Shown: positions 47,217-60,053, counted from the first letter of the stretch. The stretch: DNA of 64,000 nucleotides from Moniliophthora roreri (GCA_001466705.2 LATX02000001.1:2232001-2296000), one strand, 5' to 3'. A program made the numbers and translations. Notes: generated by a model not told the origin, from the letters alone.

Positions 47217-47757
47217 TACTGTTAACGTTCCTCCTGCAGTCACTTATACTTCATTCCTACGACCTGTGTTCACTGTAGATTACTGTACCCATTCATTCGA
47301 TCCGGTTACATGTTGCCTGTTACATGTATGCAATTGTAAACGATCTGTGCAAGAAGACTTCATACAGAGACAAGCTTAAGATGTATGAACGGTATGAATA
47401 TTGGAATCAAACCTGCTACCAACGTTACATAAAACCAGCCCATCCTTTATTTCTGAAGGTCGATCTCGAATGCGACAGTGCCATAGACTGAAGGCCCGAT
47501 GGAAGCCCTTCATAACTCCTTTGATCGTACTGTTGACGGGCGTAATAGCATGCATCGCAGAGCAGTGAGCGTAGAAATATAAGACAACCGTCGGTCACGA
47601 AAAACGATAGTCATAGAAGTTTTGCTATGGGAACATCGCAACAGGCGCATTCTTTGGCTGTCGATAACAGACAGAATTGTGTACTCAAAAGAGGGTACGT
47701 TTGAACTCAGAATATGAGTACAGTAAATACTTTACATTTGCAGAAACACACCGGCAT
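47217..47757. other. convergent intergenic region
   Basis: About 540 bases separate two convergent stop codons. No coding sequence, RNA gene or clear repeat was recognised. Confidence 0.4.
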
Positions 47758-49369
47758 TCATGATCTCCTTGCCTTCTCACTCTCCGTCACAATACGCCTT
47801 ACCTCATTCTCCAAAACTCCCATCCTCTGCTTGTTAATGCACAAATCGATCACATGGGTTCCGTCTCTCAAACGACCAGAAATATACGCCATGTTCGTCA
47901 ACAGCAACGCATTCGGTGTCATCGAATAACGATAACAGCATATCGTCTTGCCAGCAGAGCTATCGGTTGCAAGAAGTGTCCAATCGGCTTCGAGAATCCT
48001 GGAGGCCGAAACGTTCGAAACTAAAAAGTCCTCGTCTGCGTTCCAGTTGCCTGGGAGAACAAAACCATGGTTCCTAAGGGTCCGGTAGCCCCTCAAAACA
48101 TCCTGCTTCGAGAATTTCATTCGGGTGTCCGAAAGTAGTTTCGTAAGAGTCGCAAGGGGTAGAGATTGGAATTCGGATGCAGTGACCAAGGGAGAAGGTG
48201 GCGGGAGCCACGCATTATGAGGGAAATTGCTCAGGGACGAGTCGGGAGCGAGCAGAGAACGGAAGGAAGCTAAATTGGTGAGATGCACAGTACTCGAAGG
48301 GTAACCGTTGACAGAGTAGATGGTCTGCATATTCAGATGTGTTAAAGGATCATTGGAATGGTATAGAATAGTTAATTAAATAGACGAACCTTCATCATCC
48401 AAGCGACTAATACATCTCCCGTGCTGACCTTCTCGCGTGTCTCTCCCAATTCGCGTCTCACATTATCCACTAGCCACTCAACGGCATGTCCTGGTACAAG
48501 AAGCATCTTGGCCCCTGCACCTCTCCAGTATCGTTCTCGCATGTGCCATGCTATCATCCGAATAGCACGTCCAATTGTCATGACAGTATGAGCATCGTAT
48601 TCTTGGGTCTCCTCCTTAGCTTCAGAGTCCAATTCATTGAGTATCTCCTGCAACGGGTTCGTGTTTGATCCTGGCTGAGGTGGAGACGGTGGCGTCCAGG
48701 GCTCTCCTCGCAATTCAGCCATTAGCGCATTGATGATTTGTGCAGCACCTCCGCCGTCAAACACACCATGACTCCTGGCAAAACCTAAGCAGGTGTACTC
48801 TTTACCCGAATTATTGCTCGCGGGGAAGCGTGTCAGGTGCCAACATAGCAGCGGAGAATCGTCCGATTCCCATTTACTATATCGCCGTGGGGTCGACGGG
48901 TGTAGAAAGACGGTGTGAGGGAATGCATCGTGGCTATAAGTGGTTTCTGCTGAGGGACCTGACACAAGGTGAGGAACGTAATGAAATATAGGAAGTTCTG
49001 ATGTGGATGTTGTGATCTTGTAAGTTGGATACTCCTCTTGGCAAGGAAGAGGACCAAGGGGAATTTTTAGATGCCAGGATGTTTTCTGTTGGGGCATGTG
49101 AGCAAGACGAGAATAGAAGAGATCAAGGAACGCGAGCTGGAAGCAATGCTCACCTCACCGTCTTTGCTACTCCTCACCCTCCCAGCTAGGAGCCGCCATT
49201 TATCTGTGATCTTGCCTAGCGCCTCTCCAAGCTTGCTCTCGTCCAACCTTCCCTCGACAAGCCACCCAGTGACAAAACATGATCGCTCGAAGAGTCGGTC
49301 GAATACGGTAAGAGGATAGAGCGCGAATGGCCCCTCTGGTTCTTTCGCTCGAGGTTGCGTCGTAGACAT
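47758..49369 (-). CDS. BAHD-like acyltransferase
   Basis: Three exons (49369-49154, 49085-48390 and 48324-47758) give 492 residues. The sequence has the acyl-CoA-dependent transferase pattern: an N-terminal half beginning FALYPLTVFDRLFERSCFVT, then the active-site box SHGVFDGGG (HxxxDG), in which His would be the general base. The DFGWG-type motif of plant BAHD enzymes is not evident in the C-terminal half. Similar proteins are numerous in mushrooms and some act in secondary metabolism; the acceptor and donor here are unknown. No biosynthetic cluster surrounds the gene: its neighbours are BRCA2 and a mitochondrial peptidase. Confidence 0.82.
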
Positions 49370-50589
49370 TTTCGTTCGAGGTTGAAGGATAATACGTCAA
49401 AGTATGAAGGATACCCCGGTAATGGATAAGGTTGACGGAAAGCGCCTTATGTGAGAATGCAAGAGTACGAAAACTGCCGTATAAAGTGTTATTGGATGAC
49501 CCGCGCGCGATTCCTGCCGGAGTAAGCAAAGCGACGGCATTTGAGACGGTTCCCTTTACTGATTCTCTCCCCAGAAGGAGTGGTGGCGACCCAGTGGACA
49601 GGTATGTAAGGGATGGTGGAGGAGGGATAGATTGTATTATATTATCTTGGCGGAAAAGAATTCAACTGCCGCTAATTATAAGTAGCTGCCTGCAGCCTGC
49701 CTGCCGGTAGTTATCCGAGATGACTGCAGCTGTCTGCTTTGACCCTGCCACTACATTTCATCAGCAAGCCCCGACATCGGAATATGTGTTTATTTTTTAT
49801 TTTGCTTTCTGGCCGCTATATTAGATGATAGACGTAATCATTTGCCGCTGGCGATTCTTCGTGCAGCCTCTCAGTTCGAAATCCGATCTTACCGCAGGCG
49901 CACCTTGCATTTCAAGACTACACCTCAGCGATCGGATTCCAGATGTATATCGTGCCGGTCGTTACCACCAGGGGGTTGATACCAGAGGGACTAGCCATGA
50001 ACCCATAGCTGGCACCACGAGCAGGACTCGTACTCCGACGCTGGTCACCAGCCTTCTCCATCTGGCTACCACGCAGTGAAGGCCGACACAGTTCGCATCC
50101 CCTGTTTACAAAACGATGTTATCATACTACTCGGGGCTCAAACAGGTACTGACAGATTCGCACATCTTGTAACCCCCCCCCCCCCTTTCAGATTGTTACG
50201 TGGTGTTGAAGCAACTAGAAACCTCGGGCTTCTCGATTGACACGAAGCGCACATTCAGGCCCTCGCACAAGTGTTTACTGCCACCAGACATGAATTTACG
50301 GATTAGGAAGGAATGTACGGCATCACCAGGAAAGGGACGAAGAGGCAGTTTCAAAGGATTGTGCGGAATTTGGAGAGTTAGTTGGGGTGTCTGAATTGGA
50401 TCTCCAACTCTTTGGAGGTGAAGGAGGATACCCGGACGGACAGTTAGAGATTTTCTGGGCAAACCGCCCAAAAGCTTCGAAGCTTTTTGCATCTGGGACG
50501 AAAGTGTGGTATCATTACTCTAGGGCAAGTATCATAAAACGCGTGTAGCAGCAATTCCACAAAGTCGTAACAAAGAAACACCTTATCAT
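49370..50589. other. 1.2-kb intergenic region with a C13 tract
   Basis: No gene was recognised. A run of 13 cytosines lies at 50173-50185, followed by CTTTCAG-like sequence. The left part should hold the acyltransferase promoter. A short open frame at 50200-50394 (plus) has no recognisable motif. Confidence 0.4.
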
Positions 50590-52243
50590 CTAAGAACTCA
50601 AGCCATACTTCTTAAAAATGCTATGGTAATCTTTGACATCCTCGTGTCCCTGGCAGACCACAGTCGCCTTGTTGCCCGATTGTGGGCCGAATATTCGGGT
50701 AGCAACTCGTCGAATATCATCAGCAGTAACTTGTGCGATCTTGTCCGTCATTTCCGTTATAGGTACTGGTCGGTCGTGTACGAGAACCTGCATGCGAATC
50801 AGTAACAAGCAACAAATAGAGTAAAAAGAAATTGCCCACCTGTCGACCCAGATCTTCAACTTGAATTGCACGACTCTCAACAGCCATCATCAGGCTCGAC
50901 ATGAGCTGATTCTTTGCCCGCGAAAGCTCAATCTCGGGTATCGTTGTGTACATGAGCAAACTCAGCTGGTGTACTAGATGGGGAAGTATTTGTGTGGGAG
51001 TATTACCGCCTTTCGTGCCGTTGACAACAGGCATGAACGATGCGAACAGACCGAAGAGGGACGAATCAGTGTAGATGTGGTGGAAAGAAGCGCAGTGGTC
51101 GACTTGAGGGAAGAGGTTGAGGATGTGGGTGTATAACCGCGAATACATTCCTTTTCCGGGACCGCCAGCTGAAAAGCTTCCACCGCCACCGAGTAGGACT
51201 TGCATCGTAGCCAAGGTGTACACATCTTCATCGTGGATTCCCACGCCTTCGTAACCGATATAAAGGTGATCAAACTCGCCCTCTGGGTCGTGGATAAACT
51301 GATGACCACCAGTATACGTGGATGCGGCAAGAACTTCCGGTACATCAACCGATGAGTTGGGGAAGAGGTAAGATGCTGCGCGAGACAACGTCTTTTTCAC
51401 GGATTGACCATTTGAGTGTGATAAGAGGTTACTGGGAATCGGGTGAGTGGGGTTGAGCCGTGAAGGAGCGGTAAGGGAAGGTGTGACTTTAAGTGATGAG
51501 AAGTACTTGTCGACGAGCTCAACAAGCTCTTGGTGATGTATGCCAGCGCCTGCAATGACGAGGCGCTCCGGCGTATACCAATGCTTCATAGTTTTTCGAA
51601 GCAAGGCGCTGTCAATGAGGTCTATTCGGTCCTCCGGAGGAAGCAGTGGATTTCCGAGCCCAGTGTAGTTAAAGCCAACAGCATGGACTACTTCTGGTAG
51701 TATCATTTCTGGTTTCGCTGCGAGCTCTCGGAGTTCATAGTAGGCTGCATCCCGTTGAGCCTCTATTTCCTCCGGAAGGAATGACGCGTTTTGCACTGTC
51801 TCCGCAATCAACTCGAGTGCTAACGGCGTGGCCTTGCTGAAATGTGATGATTGGTACATTATTGATTCCCGGGACGAGGCACACATGATTTGGCCACCCA
51901 TTGCATGCATTGCTGACGCCATTTCTTCCTCTGTCCGGTTGTGTGTACTCTGCATTGCTCGTCAGACCATGATAAGAGGTTTGGCTCGACTGTGACGCAC
52001 CTTGAAGGCCATCCTATCCAAAAAATGACTTACTCCCGAGGTTTCTGCCGTCTCATAACGGGTTCCAGCATCTACATATAAACCGACAGAAGTGAAATGT
52101 CCTGGAGTCGAATCTGTAGCGACTCGAATTTTGTTAGGAAGGGTAGTAATTTGGACCTGAGAGTTTTTCGTATTGTTTACATTGAGATTTCTGGTCGCAT
52201 TTTTTGCTATTCCTCGGGCAAGGGACCGGCTGGCTTTGTGCAT
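50590..52243 (-). CDS. MAS2: mitochondrial processing peptidase alpha subunit
   Basis: The alpha subunit of the matrix peptidase recognises and holds presequences for the catalytic beta subunit. The first in-frame ATG is at 52243 (MHKASRSLARGIAKNATRNL), a basic, Ser/Arg-rich presequence. Conserved blocks are TLPNKIRVATDSTPGHF, GTRYETAETSGVSHFLDRMA joined to FKSTHNRTEEEM, and the Gly-rich substrate loop LLGGGGSFSAGGPGKGMYSR (about 51200-51150). The zinc-ligand HxxEH of the beta subunit is absent, as expected for alpha. The C-terminus is YHSIFKKYGLSS. Three introns are apparent. The gene is divergent from the first ceramidase, 269 bases away. Confidence 0.93.
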
Positions 52244-52512
52244 GGGAGAGAAGTATAATCTTGAGAATTTTGCGGAGGAGTACGCTGAGCAAGCACCGGG
52301 TCCGGTACTGCCCGGCACGTGAAAAAGGCGGGAATATATGAGATAAGATAAAATGGTTTGCCGTTTCCGTCGGCGTCAGAGTTGTCGTTGTGGCGGTTGA
52401 CGCGTTGACGTCCTCCATTATGCAGCAGCTCGACCAAAAGGATCGGATTTACACAAAAAAGCACGTGTCTATCCTCAGTTAATCTTGTTCTTTACCTCTA
52501 CCCTCGACCATC

Positions 52513-53904
52513 ATGGACTTTGCTTCTGGCTCTTCTCTGGGATTTTATGGTCCAGTAACGGCTACCCTAGACTGGTGCGAGGTGAGAAAGGTGCATGTTT
52601 CATGATTCATGCGTAGACTAACGTTTCGTCGAGGCCAATTACCAGTTCTCTTACTATGTTGCCGAAATGGCGAATTCTGTTTCCAACCTTTTCACTATCT
52701 ATCTTGCCATCCACGCTGCCATGAAGGTTATACAAGAACGTCTGCCGTATAGATTTCTCATTGGTTGCATCGTACGTGCCTTCGACGCTGGGAATCATCA
52801 GTGTGACTGATCGGTTTCTACCCAGGGATTTGCTTTTGTAGGAGTAGGAAGCATGGCTTTCCATGCTACTTTGTACGACAAGTCTTTTTCAGAAATGTAT
52901 ATATTCAAGCTAATCTCTATCCCAAGGTTGTACGAGGCCCAGTTGATGGGTGAGTACAAGATATTATTATTATTAGACTGTTTTGAAAAACTGACGTCGC
53001 CTGTTCGCCTCTTCCCACTTCTTGCACTGTTCCTGAAATTCTATGAACCAACTCAGACGAGTTGCCGATGGTTTATGTCGCTTCTATGAGCCTTTGGCTC
53101 CTGTACGATTACCAGCAAGGGTTTGACCTACGTTCTTTCCGGACAAAGAACCACGTTGCCGCCCTTCTGTTATTCGATGTATTATTCACCTGGAGCTAGT
53201 GAGTTCCCGATTATACATCCCAGCCTATTTTCAATCCTGACCAGGGTTACCTATCCTTAGCTCATTATACCGCAATCCCGTCTACCATCAGATGGTTTTT
53301 GCTATTCTTGTCATCTCCTGCGCTTTGAGAATAGCCTACTTGCTCAAGGCATCACCCGTGCGCGATCGTGTTCCGCCAAACAAGAAGAAGAGTATAGCTC
53401 GGGTCTTTTTCACCGGCGCCTTCACGTTCGCTTTTGGGTTCCTCGTTTGGAATCTGGACAACATATTCTGTGATTTTCTCAGCGGGCTCAAAGGTCTCGT
53501 CGGATATCCATTGGCATTCTGTCTTGAGGGTAGAGTTACATTCATTGTTCCCTCCATCTGTCTAGCATTGACCTGTGGTTCTGTATAGGCCACTCTTGGT
53601 GGCACATTTTGACGGTATGTCAAATCGTCTGATCTTGCTATTTCCCAACTGAGTTGCTAGTCAGGGCCTCGGGACATATTATATGTTCGTTGGAATACAA
53701 TGTGAGACTTACACCTCATCTTTCTCCTACATTCAAAGCTTACTTTATATGTCTTTTCTCCCTCTAGATATGTGCGCCATTCTCATACTTCATAGGTCTC
53801 ATAACTCATCTTCTCTTAGCGCACTATGCATCAAGGACGACCACCGCAAATATACTATCGCACATACCTACAGTCTACCCCATATCAAACGCGTAGATAA
53901 TTAG
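52513..53904 (+). CDS. alkaline ceramidase, tandem copy 1
   Basis: This is a multi-pass ER or Golgi membrane enzyme that cleaves ceramide to sphingosine (or phytosphingosine) and fatty acid, as yeast Ypc1/Ydc1 do. The N-terminus MDFASGSSLGFYGPVTATLD leads to WCE joined to ANYQFSYYVAEMANS. The metal-site motifs are GVGSMAFHATL, then MDELPM, and a C-terminal HSWWHILT, which together supply the conserved Ser, His, Asp and two His. WNLDNIFCDFL and CIKDDHRKYT are family blocks. About eight exons join in phase. The second copy follows on the same strand after a 914-base gap. Confidence 0.9.
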
Positions 53905-54818
53905 AAAGCAACTGCGAAGTAACGAAGCAAATGTGAATCAACCGTATAATCAGTGTAACTAGTTTGTTGTACATACTAATGACCCTCACGACATGAATGC
54001 AGATGCTCAATATTCCGCCCGGTTCAGCCGACATCCCGATTTTTAATAATTCAGACTAACGAGTCACAGGTTCCGACACTTACGTCCACTTACATGAAGT
54101 GTAGATGCCAACACCGCAAGCGAAGCCAGGTGTCGGCATCAGCGTTCCAACTGAGCGGCTAGTGGGCTGACTAAGCTAGCCTTTCAGCTCCTCCACCTGA
54201 CAGTCGGAACTGTCAGATTTTCAGCACCATCCGCCCTCAAGATCTCGCTTTCACCCACTCACCCACCCACCCATTTCAGTTTGGGATTCCACAGTCGGTT
54301 GACTTTCCGGGGCATGAGTGGCGTGATCGTCTCAGCGGCAAGCCCAGAGCTTCATGTATCAGAGATCAACTTTCTGAGTTTGATATCATCTGTCTATACA
54401 GTCCGAATTCATTCTCTCTACAAATTCTGTCAACAGGTTTGAAACCTTAGCATTCAGTTAAATGCCATTGCAGTTCAGATCACTGCATAGTCAGATAAGT
54501 ACTTGAGCTTGGACTGAATTGGACTCTCAGACTCAGTGAGCGAAATTCGCCGAGGGATCACATGACTTCAGGACGGTACCCACCCGCGTGATCTCTCCGC
54601 GTTCCCGGCCGAGCTTCGCTCGTCCTCAGCCCAACTACTAGCTCACTGTCCCTGAGACAGTCAGATCCACGATAGACGAAGTTGGACCGAGAGGATTCTT
54701 CGTGCCGTGCTCTTCGGAACATGGAGGTGTCAGACTGAGCGCTCGGCAAGGCCAGCACGAGCGCACGATATACAAGACCAATTGACCAGTGTCACTGAGC
54801 GGTTCAACCTCAATCATA
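53905..54818. other. intergenic region between ceramidase copies
   Basis: No gene was recognised in these 914 bases. There is a short CACCCA-type repeat near 54250-54272. The right part should contain the promoter of the second ceramidase. Confidence 0.4.
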
Positions 54819-56124
54819 ATGGCTACAAGTGTAGCGCTAGAGAGAAATCTGAGCCAAAGTGGATATTTTGGCCCCGCAACGTCCACTCTCGATTGGTGCG
54901 AGGTACTGTGACTTAATCTTTCTACCGACCTCCATCACCCATAACTTCCTCTTTGCTCATGCTCGCGTCCAGGCCAATTATCAGTTCTCCTACTACATCG
55001 CAGAGTTAGCAAACACTTTCTCAAGCCTGTGGCATGTTGCTTTTGCCGTCTATGCGATGGTGAACGTGTCTCGTGAATCGCTTCCAGCGAGATTCACGAT
55101 AGCATTAGCGGTGCGTGGCCTCGATTCTGCTACTCTTGGACGTTCAGTGACGGGATTTCTTGGTATAGACCTTTGTTATTGTAGGTGTCGGGAGTGCGGC
55201 ATTTCATGCTACGCTTCGATACGAATGTCAAATGGTCTGTCTCCAATCCTCGCCCACACCCGTTATCACGCTCACCTCAACCACGGTCGATGAATGTTTT
55301 TTCTAGCTCGATGAGATACCCATGATCGCGTTCTCAAGTACAAATCTCTGGTTAGTCTATGACTGTCGGCCTGGGTTCAAAACGTTGAGTAAGAAGTCTT
55401 TGGGGGTGTTGGTGATATTCAATGTTGCGTTCATCTGGAGCTAGTGTGTTTTGTTTCCTCCTGTCATAACCTGACACTCACAACAACTCAGCTATCTATA
55501 CCGCAACCCGATATACCACCAATCTGTCTTTGCTGTGATCCTGCTCATTACTGTTTTTCGGATGAATCATCTCATTCTTTGGTCCCCTTACCGCTCACGA
55601 ATTCCAGCTGAGAAAAGGAGTCTTGCGGGAGCGTTGTATTTCAAGGGTGCTGTGGTCTGGATTCTTGCGTTCACAATATGGAATCTGGACAACATTTTCT
55701 GTGAGCATATCACCAGTTGGAAGATTACTGTTGGTTGGCCTGCTGCGTTCTTGCTTGAAGGTAACAGAAATACCGATTCGTTCTGAAACTTTGGATTCTA
55801 TACTAACGCGTGGGTTCAGGCCATTCTTGGTGGCATTTCTTCACGGTACGAGGCACCAATACAGTCCCTTGTTCTGCGACCTAATTGTATCAAAGGCACT
55901 GGGGACATATTACTTGTTTATTGGGATGCAATGTGAGTAGAAACTTTCTTGAAAGAGCGGATACCTGCTAAAACCTTCTCCTAGTTGTGTAAGTCATGGT
56001 TTATTTCAATAATATTGAGCCTACTCATTCCATACTCAGTGCACTATGCATCAAAGACGACCATCGCAAATTCACGATGATAACCAGAAACGGGCTTCCA
56101 CAAGTCAAACGTATCGATAAATAA
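54819..56124 (+). CDS. alkaline ceramidase, tandem copy 2
   Basis: This is a paralogue of the preceding gene. The start is at 54819 (MATSVALERNLSQSGYFGPA), with WCE joined across an intron to ANYQFSYYIAELANT. The catalytic motifs are kept: GVGSAAFHATL, LDEIPM, HSWWHFFT, plus WNLDNIFCEHI and CIKDDHRKFT near the end. The two proteins differ over the loops and in the segment between the second and third motifs, so the duplication is not recent. All splice joins I traced keep frame, so the gene looks functional. It is convergent with EF-Ts, 85 bases away. Confidence 0.89.
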
Positions 56125-56209
56125 CCTCGAATAGTCCATGGCATTATCGAGTAGTAGCGCTACTTTTGAATGAGTGGGGTTACAATTAATAAATGCCCAA
56201 TATCCGTCT

Positions 56210-57169
56210 CTATCTGCTTGACTGTCCAACTTCCCACCTGAGGAATTCCTCCACCTCGAATCCGTCAAGCCCCCTCTGCTTCTGCCATTCATCCATTACC
56301 CGCCGAACAGGTAGACCTGACTGCTCGCCACCAAGCAAGGCAAACTGTTGCTTGTACAGCACTGTCTCTTCGTCAGCTTCGACGTCTCTGACCGAGTGCG
56401 CATTGCAGCCGACAATCTGGCGACAGATTGCACGTTCTAGTTTCTCTGCATCCATAAGGAAAGCGTCTTCCTTTAACAGGTCGGCCAATCGAGGCGAACG
56501 GTAGGACAAGAGTGCGATGGTACCAATGCGACCAAGTGAGGTGAAGTTTGGAATGGAATTGTGTAGATATGAAGCAACGCGGAAACCTGGTGACGCTGGT
56601 GGTGAAAGCAGAGCTGCACGTCGGAGTGTGATGTTCTCCCCAATTCTGGCAATCAAGTCGGTGATGGAAGATTGTACGGTTGCTCCAGACTTGTGAGTGG
56701 ACACTAGCGGACTCTCCAGGAGGGTGGCGAGGTCAACCGGTGAGAACGCCCCCCCAGAGACAGGTTTAGGAATATTGGAAACAGTTTGTGCAATATCGGC
56801 CGCCAACCGAACGAACTCGTCCGTCCTTGACACAAAGTCAGACTCGCAGTTCAGTTCGACAATGGCTGCCTTCTGTGTTGTTGCATTACCGTTATCAACA
56901 TTAATGCTGATGAGTCCTTCGGAGGCCTGTCTATTCTTGATCTTCTCTGCTTTAGCTGCACCGGAAGCAAGCAGGTCTTCCTGGAGCCATTTGAGAGCCG
57001 CGTCAAAGTCGTTGTTGGTTTCCATCAGCGCCTGTCGAGCCTTTATTATCGGAGCATTGGTGAGTTTTCGTAGCTCTGATACAAGCTGGACCGTAGTCTT
57101 GGGCTTTGAGGTCGAATAGAACCTCAGGCTCTCAAGAGCAAGTGCGGGTGATCGAGGAAATTTGAACAT
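56210..57169 (-). CDS. TSF1: mitochondrial elongation factor Ts
   Basis: EF-Ts recycles EF-Tu in mitochondrial translation. The gene has a single exon of 319 residues from the first ATG at 57169. The N-terminus (MFKFPRSPALALESLRFYST) is a typical presequence. An N-terminal UBA-like domain follows: LVSELRKLTNAPIIKARQAL, then ALKWLQEDL. The core has VELNCESDFVSRTDEFVRLA, the family signature, and a second half with LAADIAQ and RRVMDEW. The first ATG of the divergent NAF1 gene is only 75 bases away. Confidence 0.93.
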   Translation of the reverse strand: MFKFPRSPALALESLRFYSTSKPKTTVQLVSELRKLTNAPIIKARQALMETNNDFDAALKWLQEDLLASGAAKAEKIKNRQASEGLISINVDNGNATTQKAAIVELNCESDFVSRTDEFVRLAADIAQTVSNIPKPVSGGAFSPVDLATLLESPLVSTHKSGATVQSSITDLIARIGENITLRRAALLSPPASPGFRVASYLHNSIPNFTSLGRIGTIALLSYRSPRLADLLKEDAFLMDAEKLERAICRQIVGCNAHSVRDVEADEETVLYKQQFALLGGEQSGLPVRRVMDEWQKQRGLDGFEVEEFLRWEVGQSSR

Positions 57170-57244
57170 GGACGCGACTGTCACGCAGTGTGACGACTTG
57201 AGAACCAGCCTTTTTGTAAAAATGTTGACCTCAAACTCTACGCC

Positions 57245-59077
57245 ATGGATGGCATCTTCAAGGTTCCTTCAGATGTTCCTCAGGATCTCCTCTTGATTCA
57301 GAGTTTCGTCGGCGTTGACGACCCCGTCAAGCAATACCGAGATCTCAATGTTTCTCGTCCTTCCCCCATCGACTCTTCTTCATCATCCAGCGACTCAATC
57401 GATAGCTCGAGCAGCGAGCTCGGTAGTGAAGATGAAATAGAGGATGAACTTCTATTAAAAGTCGAGAAAGGAACTCAGTATGCCTCTGATAATCTTCATT
57501 AAACGCCGCGAACTGACACCACCTCTTCTCAGAGCATCTGACTCTGGCTCTGAATCCGACTCAAGCAGTTCATCAGACGAGTTGGATAATGGAGGGAAGA
57601 GGACACAACATAAAGATATGAGCGAAATCAAGGATGAAGACATGGATGCCGATGAGGAAGATTCTGGTCCATCAGCAGCAACGCAATCTTACTTCCGAAC
57701 GAAAAATGAGGTCACAGAAGCCATCATCAACATCCCAGATATCGAGGAAGTCGGTGGAAATGAACGTCTAGAGAAAGTGGGCGAAGTGATGAATATCGTT
57801 GACGACGTGGTAATTGTGAAGGGCCTGCCTTCTGAAATCGCCAACAGAGGCTCGGAAAAAGCCTTAGACACTGACACTCTCTTGGTTTTCGAAGACAGGA
57901 AGGTGCTAGGCTATGTAAGTTTGCTCTTCACATTCCGCAGTATCAAGTCTCACGGAATCTTTAGATCTACGAAACGTTTGGACCCACCACGCAACCTATG
58001 TATCAGGTTCGGTTCAACTCGACCTATCCCCTGGACTCTGAAAAAGTCCGCGTCACTCGAAATGTCTTCCACGTCCCCGATCGCAGCAATTTTGTCTTTG
58101 CTCGTCGAATTGCAGCTATGAAGGGCAGCGACGCCAGCAATATGAATGATGAGGAACCTGCGGATCATGAATTAGATTTCTCTGACGACGAGGCAGAAGC
58201 TGAGTTCAAACGGAATCTCAAGAAAAAGTGCGCCCCGAGCCTATTTTAGTCCGTACGTTCTTACATCGTGTTTCTCAGACGCGCCGGAAGCAGAACATCG
58301 TCCGTGGCGGCCGCTTCGAGACAGTCCACTCCAACGCCTTCCCAGATACGTGACCAAGATCTGAATGATGACTATACTATGGGGAGGAGTGCATTTGCTG
58401 AGTTCGGGCCATATGACGCTGACTATAGTGATGTCGCTCCATCGCGGCCAGCACCGAAGCCGTACGATGATCCCTATTCAGACGAGTTCAGTGGCCTTTC
58501 GTCAACATCCATACCACCGTCTGGAGAGTTCCCTGCGGCGTCCACTTCAGGCACCCTGGCCAATGAAACACGTGCAGGACGAAACCGTCCAGATCAAGAA
58601 AGAGGTTCGAGAGGCAGAGGTAGAGGTAGAGGCAGAGGTAGCCGACGCAGCACTGGCGGACATAATCACTTAGATTCACAGATGTCGCTGGGTACTCGAC
58701 ATGAGGTACCAGGGAACCTTGCATACCCTACGCAACCGTACCAGAATCCCCAATACCCGCAATGGCCACCCTATCAAGCCAACTCTGGTATGGAGTTCCA
58801 TGGAGGTACGGCTTTCCAACAGCCCTTCGTTCAACCTCACATCAATCCACGGTTCGCTTCACAATTCGGGATGCCTTTCGGCTTCGGCCAAATGCAGCGG
58901 CACGACGTTCATAGTGGCTATACCCCTCAGTTCACAGGTTCAATGTCGCAACCTCCAAGTTCTGGACAATCTCCGACCCAATTCCAGTTCCCATGGGCTA
59001 ATGACTGGTCTGTGCATGGTGGTGCTGGTCAGACTGACCCTTCGGGACAGAACTCCCAGCAACGTCCCCAGAGTTGA
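57245..59077 (+). CDS. NAF1: H/ACA RNP assembly factor Naf1
   Basis: Naf1 binds nascent H/ACA RNPs in the nucleus before Gar1 replaces it. Four exons (57245-57477, 57533-57914, 57965-58227 and 58279-59077) give 558 residues. The acidic, Ser-rich N-terminus leads to the Gar1/Naf1 core: VGEVMNIVDDVVIVKGLPSE, then TLLVFEDRKVLGY joined to IYETFGPTTQPMYQVRF. After this comes FDDDEAEAEFKRN-type sequence (DFSDDEAEAEFKRNLKKKRA). A Gly-Arg-rich RGRGRGRGRGSRR stretch and a long Gln- and Pro-rich C-terminus complete the protein. The domain order matches fungal Naf1 proteins. Confidence 0.92.
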
Positions 59078-60053
59078 TTTGAATCATCCGCACTTCCTTT
59101 TGCGACTGTTTTCTTGCCTTGACCATTTGGCATTGTGTTGTATTTTGATTTCCATGAATATAGTTGCATTTGGACTATAACGCAGGCCTGTCTGTCAATC
59201 GTCAATGTTCCGAGACCTCAAAATCGAACATCTGCCTACCCGTACACACAAGGTTTACGTGGCCTCGTGAAAAGTACTGCAATTCATGAGTACGACGTGT
59301 AAATATATTTACAAATCTTTCATTGAACAGCACGGAATTTCAACACAATTATTATCATGACTACTCTCACTGCAGCCTTCTCTGTGTTATGATAAAGGAC
59401 TCGTCGATCCAGAAAAACAGAATGGTTCCCCAAAAGCCACACATTCACCCCGAATATGAATGGTTAAGTAAGGTACCACTGGTGAGAAGAATAAACCGAT
59501 TGAGAGACCTGTAACTGCAATCGGTTCGATGACAGTGGACGAAAATCTTCAGAGTACCAATGTTCAACGTTCATCAACGCAGCCGCTGGTCCCAAGTCTA
59601 TCCATATGTCTACGTTTCACTTCCAAAGGTAGTCCAATCCTTCCCGATGCTCTGTGGTCAAGATTGAGGCGTTCGACATTGCTGGAGAATGTGAAACCAG
59701 ATCAGCCTTGAGAAGTTTGTTGGTTTAAACCACGATAGTGCTTGAGAAGATAAACGAAAAATGCTATCAAAGGATCAAGGTGGTGGTTCTGATCCAAGAG
59801 AACCTGTTAGTTCGGTTGTACGTAGGCGCTCTGCAGAAAGCTTAACTTCAACGCATTTCCGACTTCTAGTTGACATTGAAGCCCGGAGTTTCTGAATGAC
59901 GAATTAGGCGTACAGTCGTACCTTTCCGGCTCTCTTGCCTACATTTGAATGCATTGTTCTAAATATCCAGCGCTAGACTTCCCCCCATAGTAAAAGAAAT
60001 GAATCATCCGACTAACAAAGAGGAGAAGAAAAGGAAGAAAGCGCGTCCAATGA
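59078..60053. other. intergenic, no gene recognised
   Basis: About 0.9 kb without clear coding sequence. A short frame beginning at 59999 (MNHPTNKEEKKRKKARP, strongly basic) may be the first exon of the next gene, but I could not find an in-phase join. Confidence 0.35.

Noticed and set aside
47758..49369. Possible secondary-metabolite cluster around the acyltransferase.
   Set aside because: Its neighbours are a BRCA2 homologue and a mitochondrial peptidase subunit; no backbone synthase, P450 or transporter is nearby.
50173..50185. A C13 tract, considered as a G-quadruplex-related or telomere-like signal.
   Set aside because: It is a single homopolymer run without repeats around it, probably slippage; no quadruplex-type spacing was seen.
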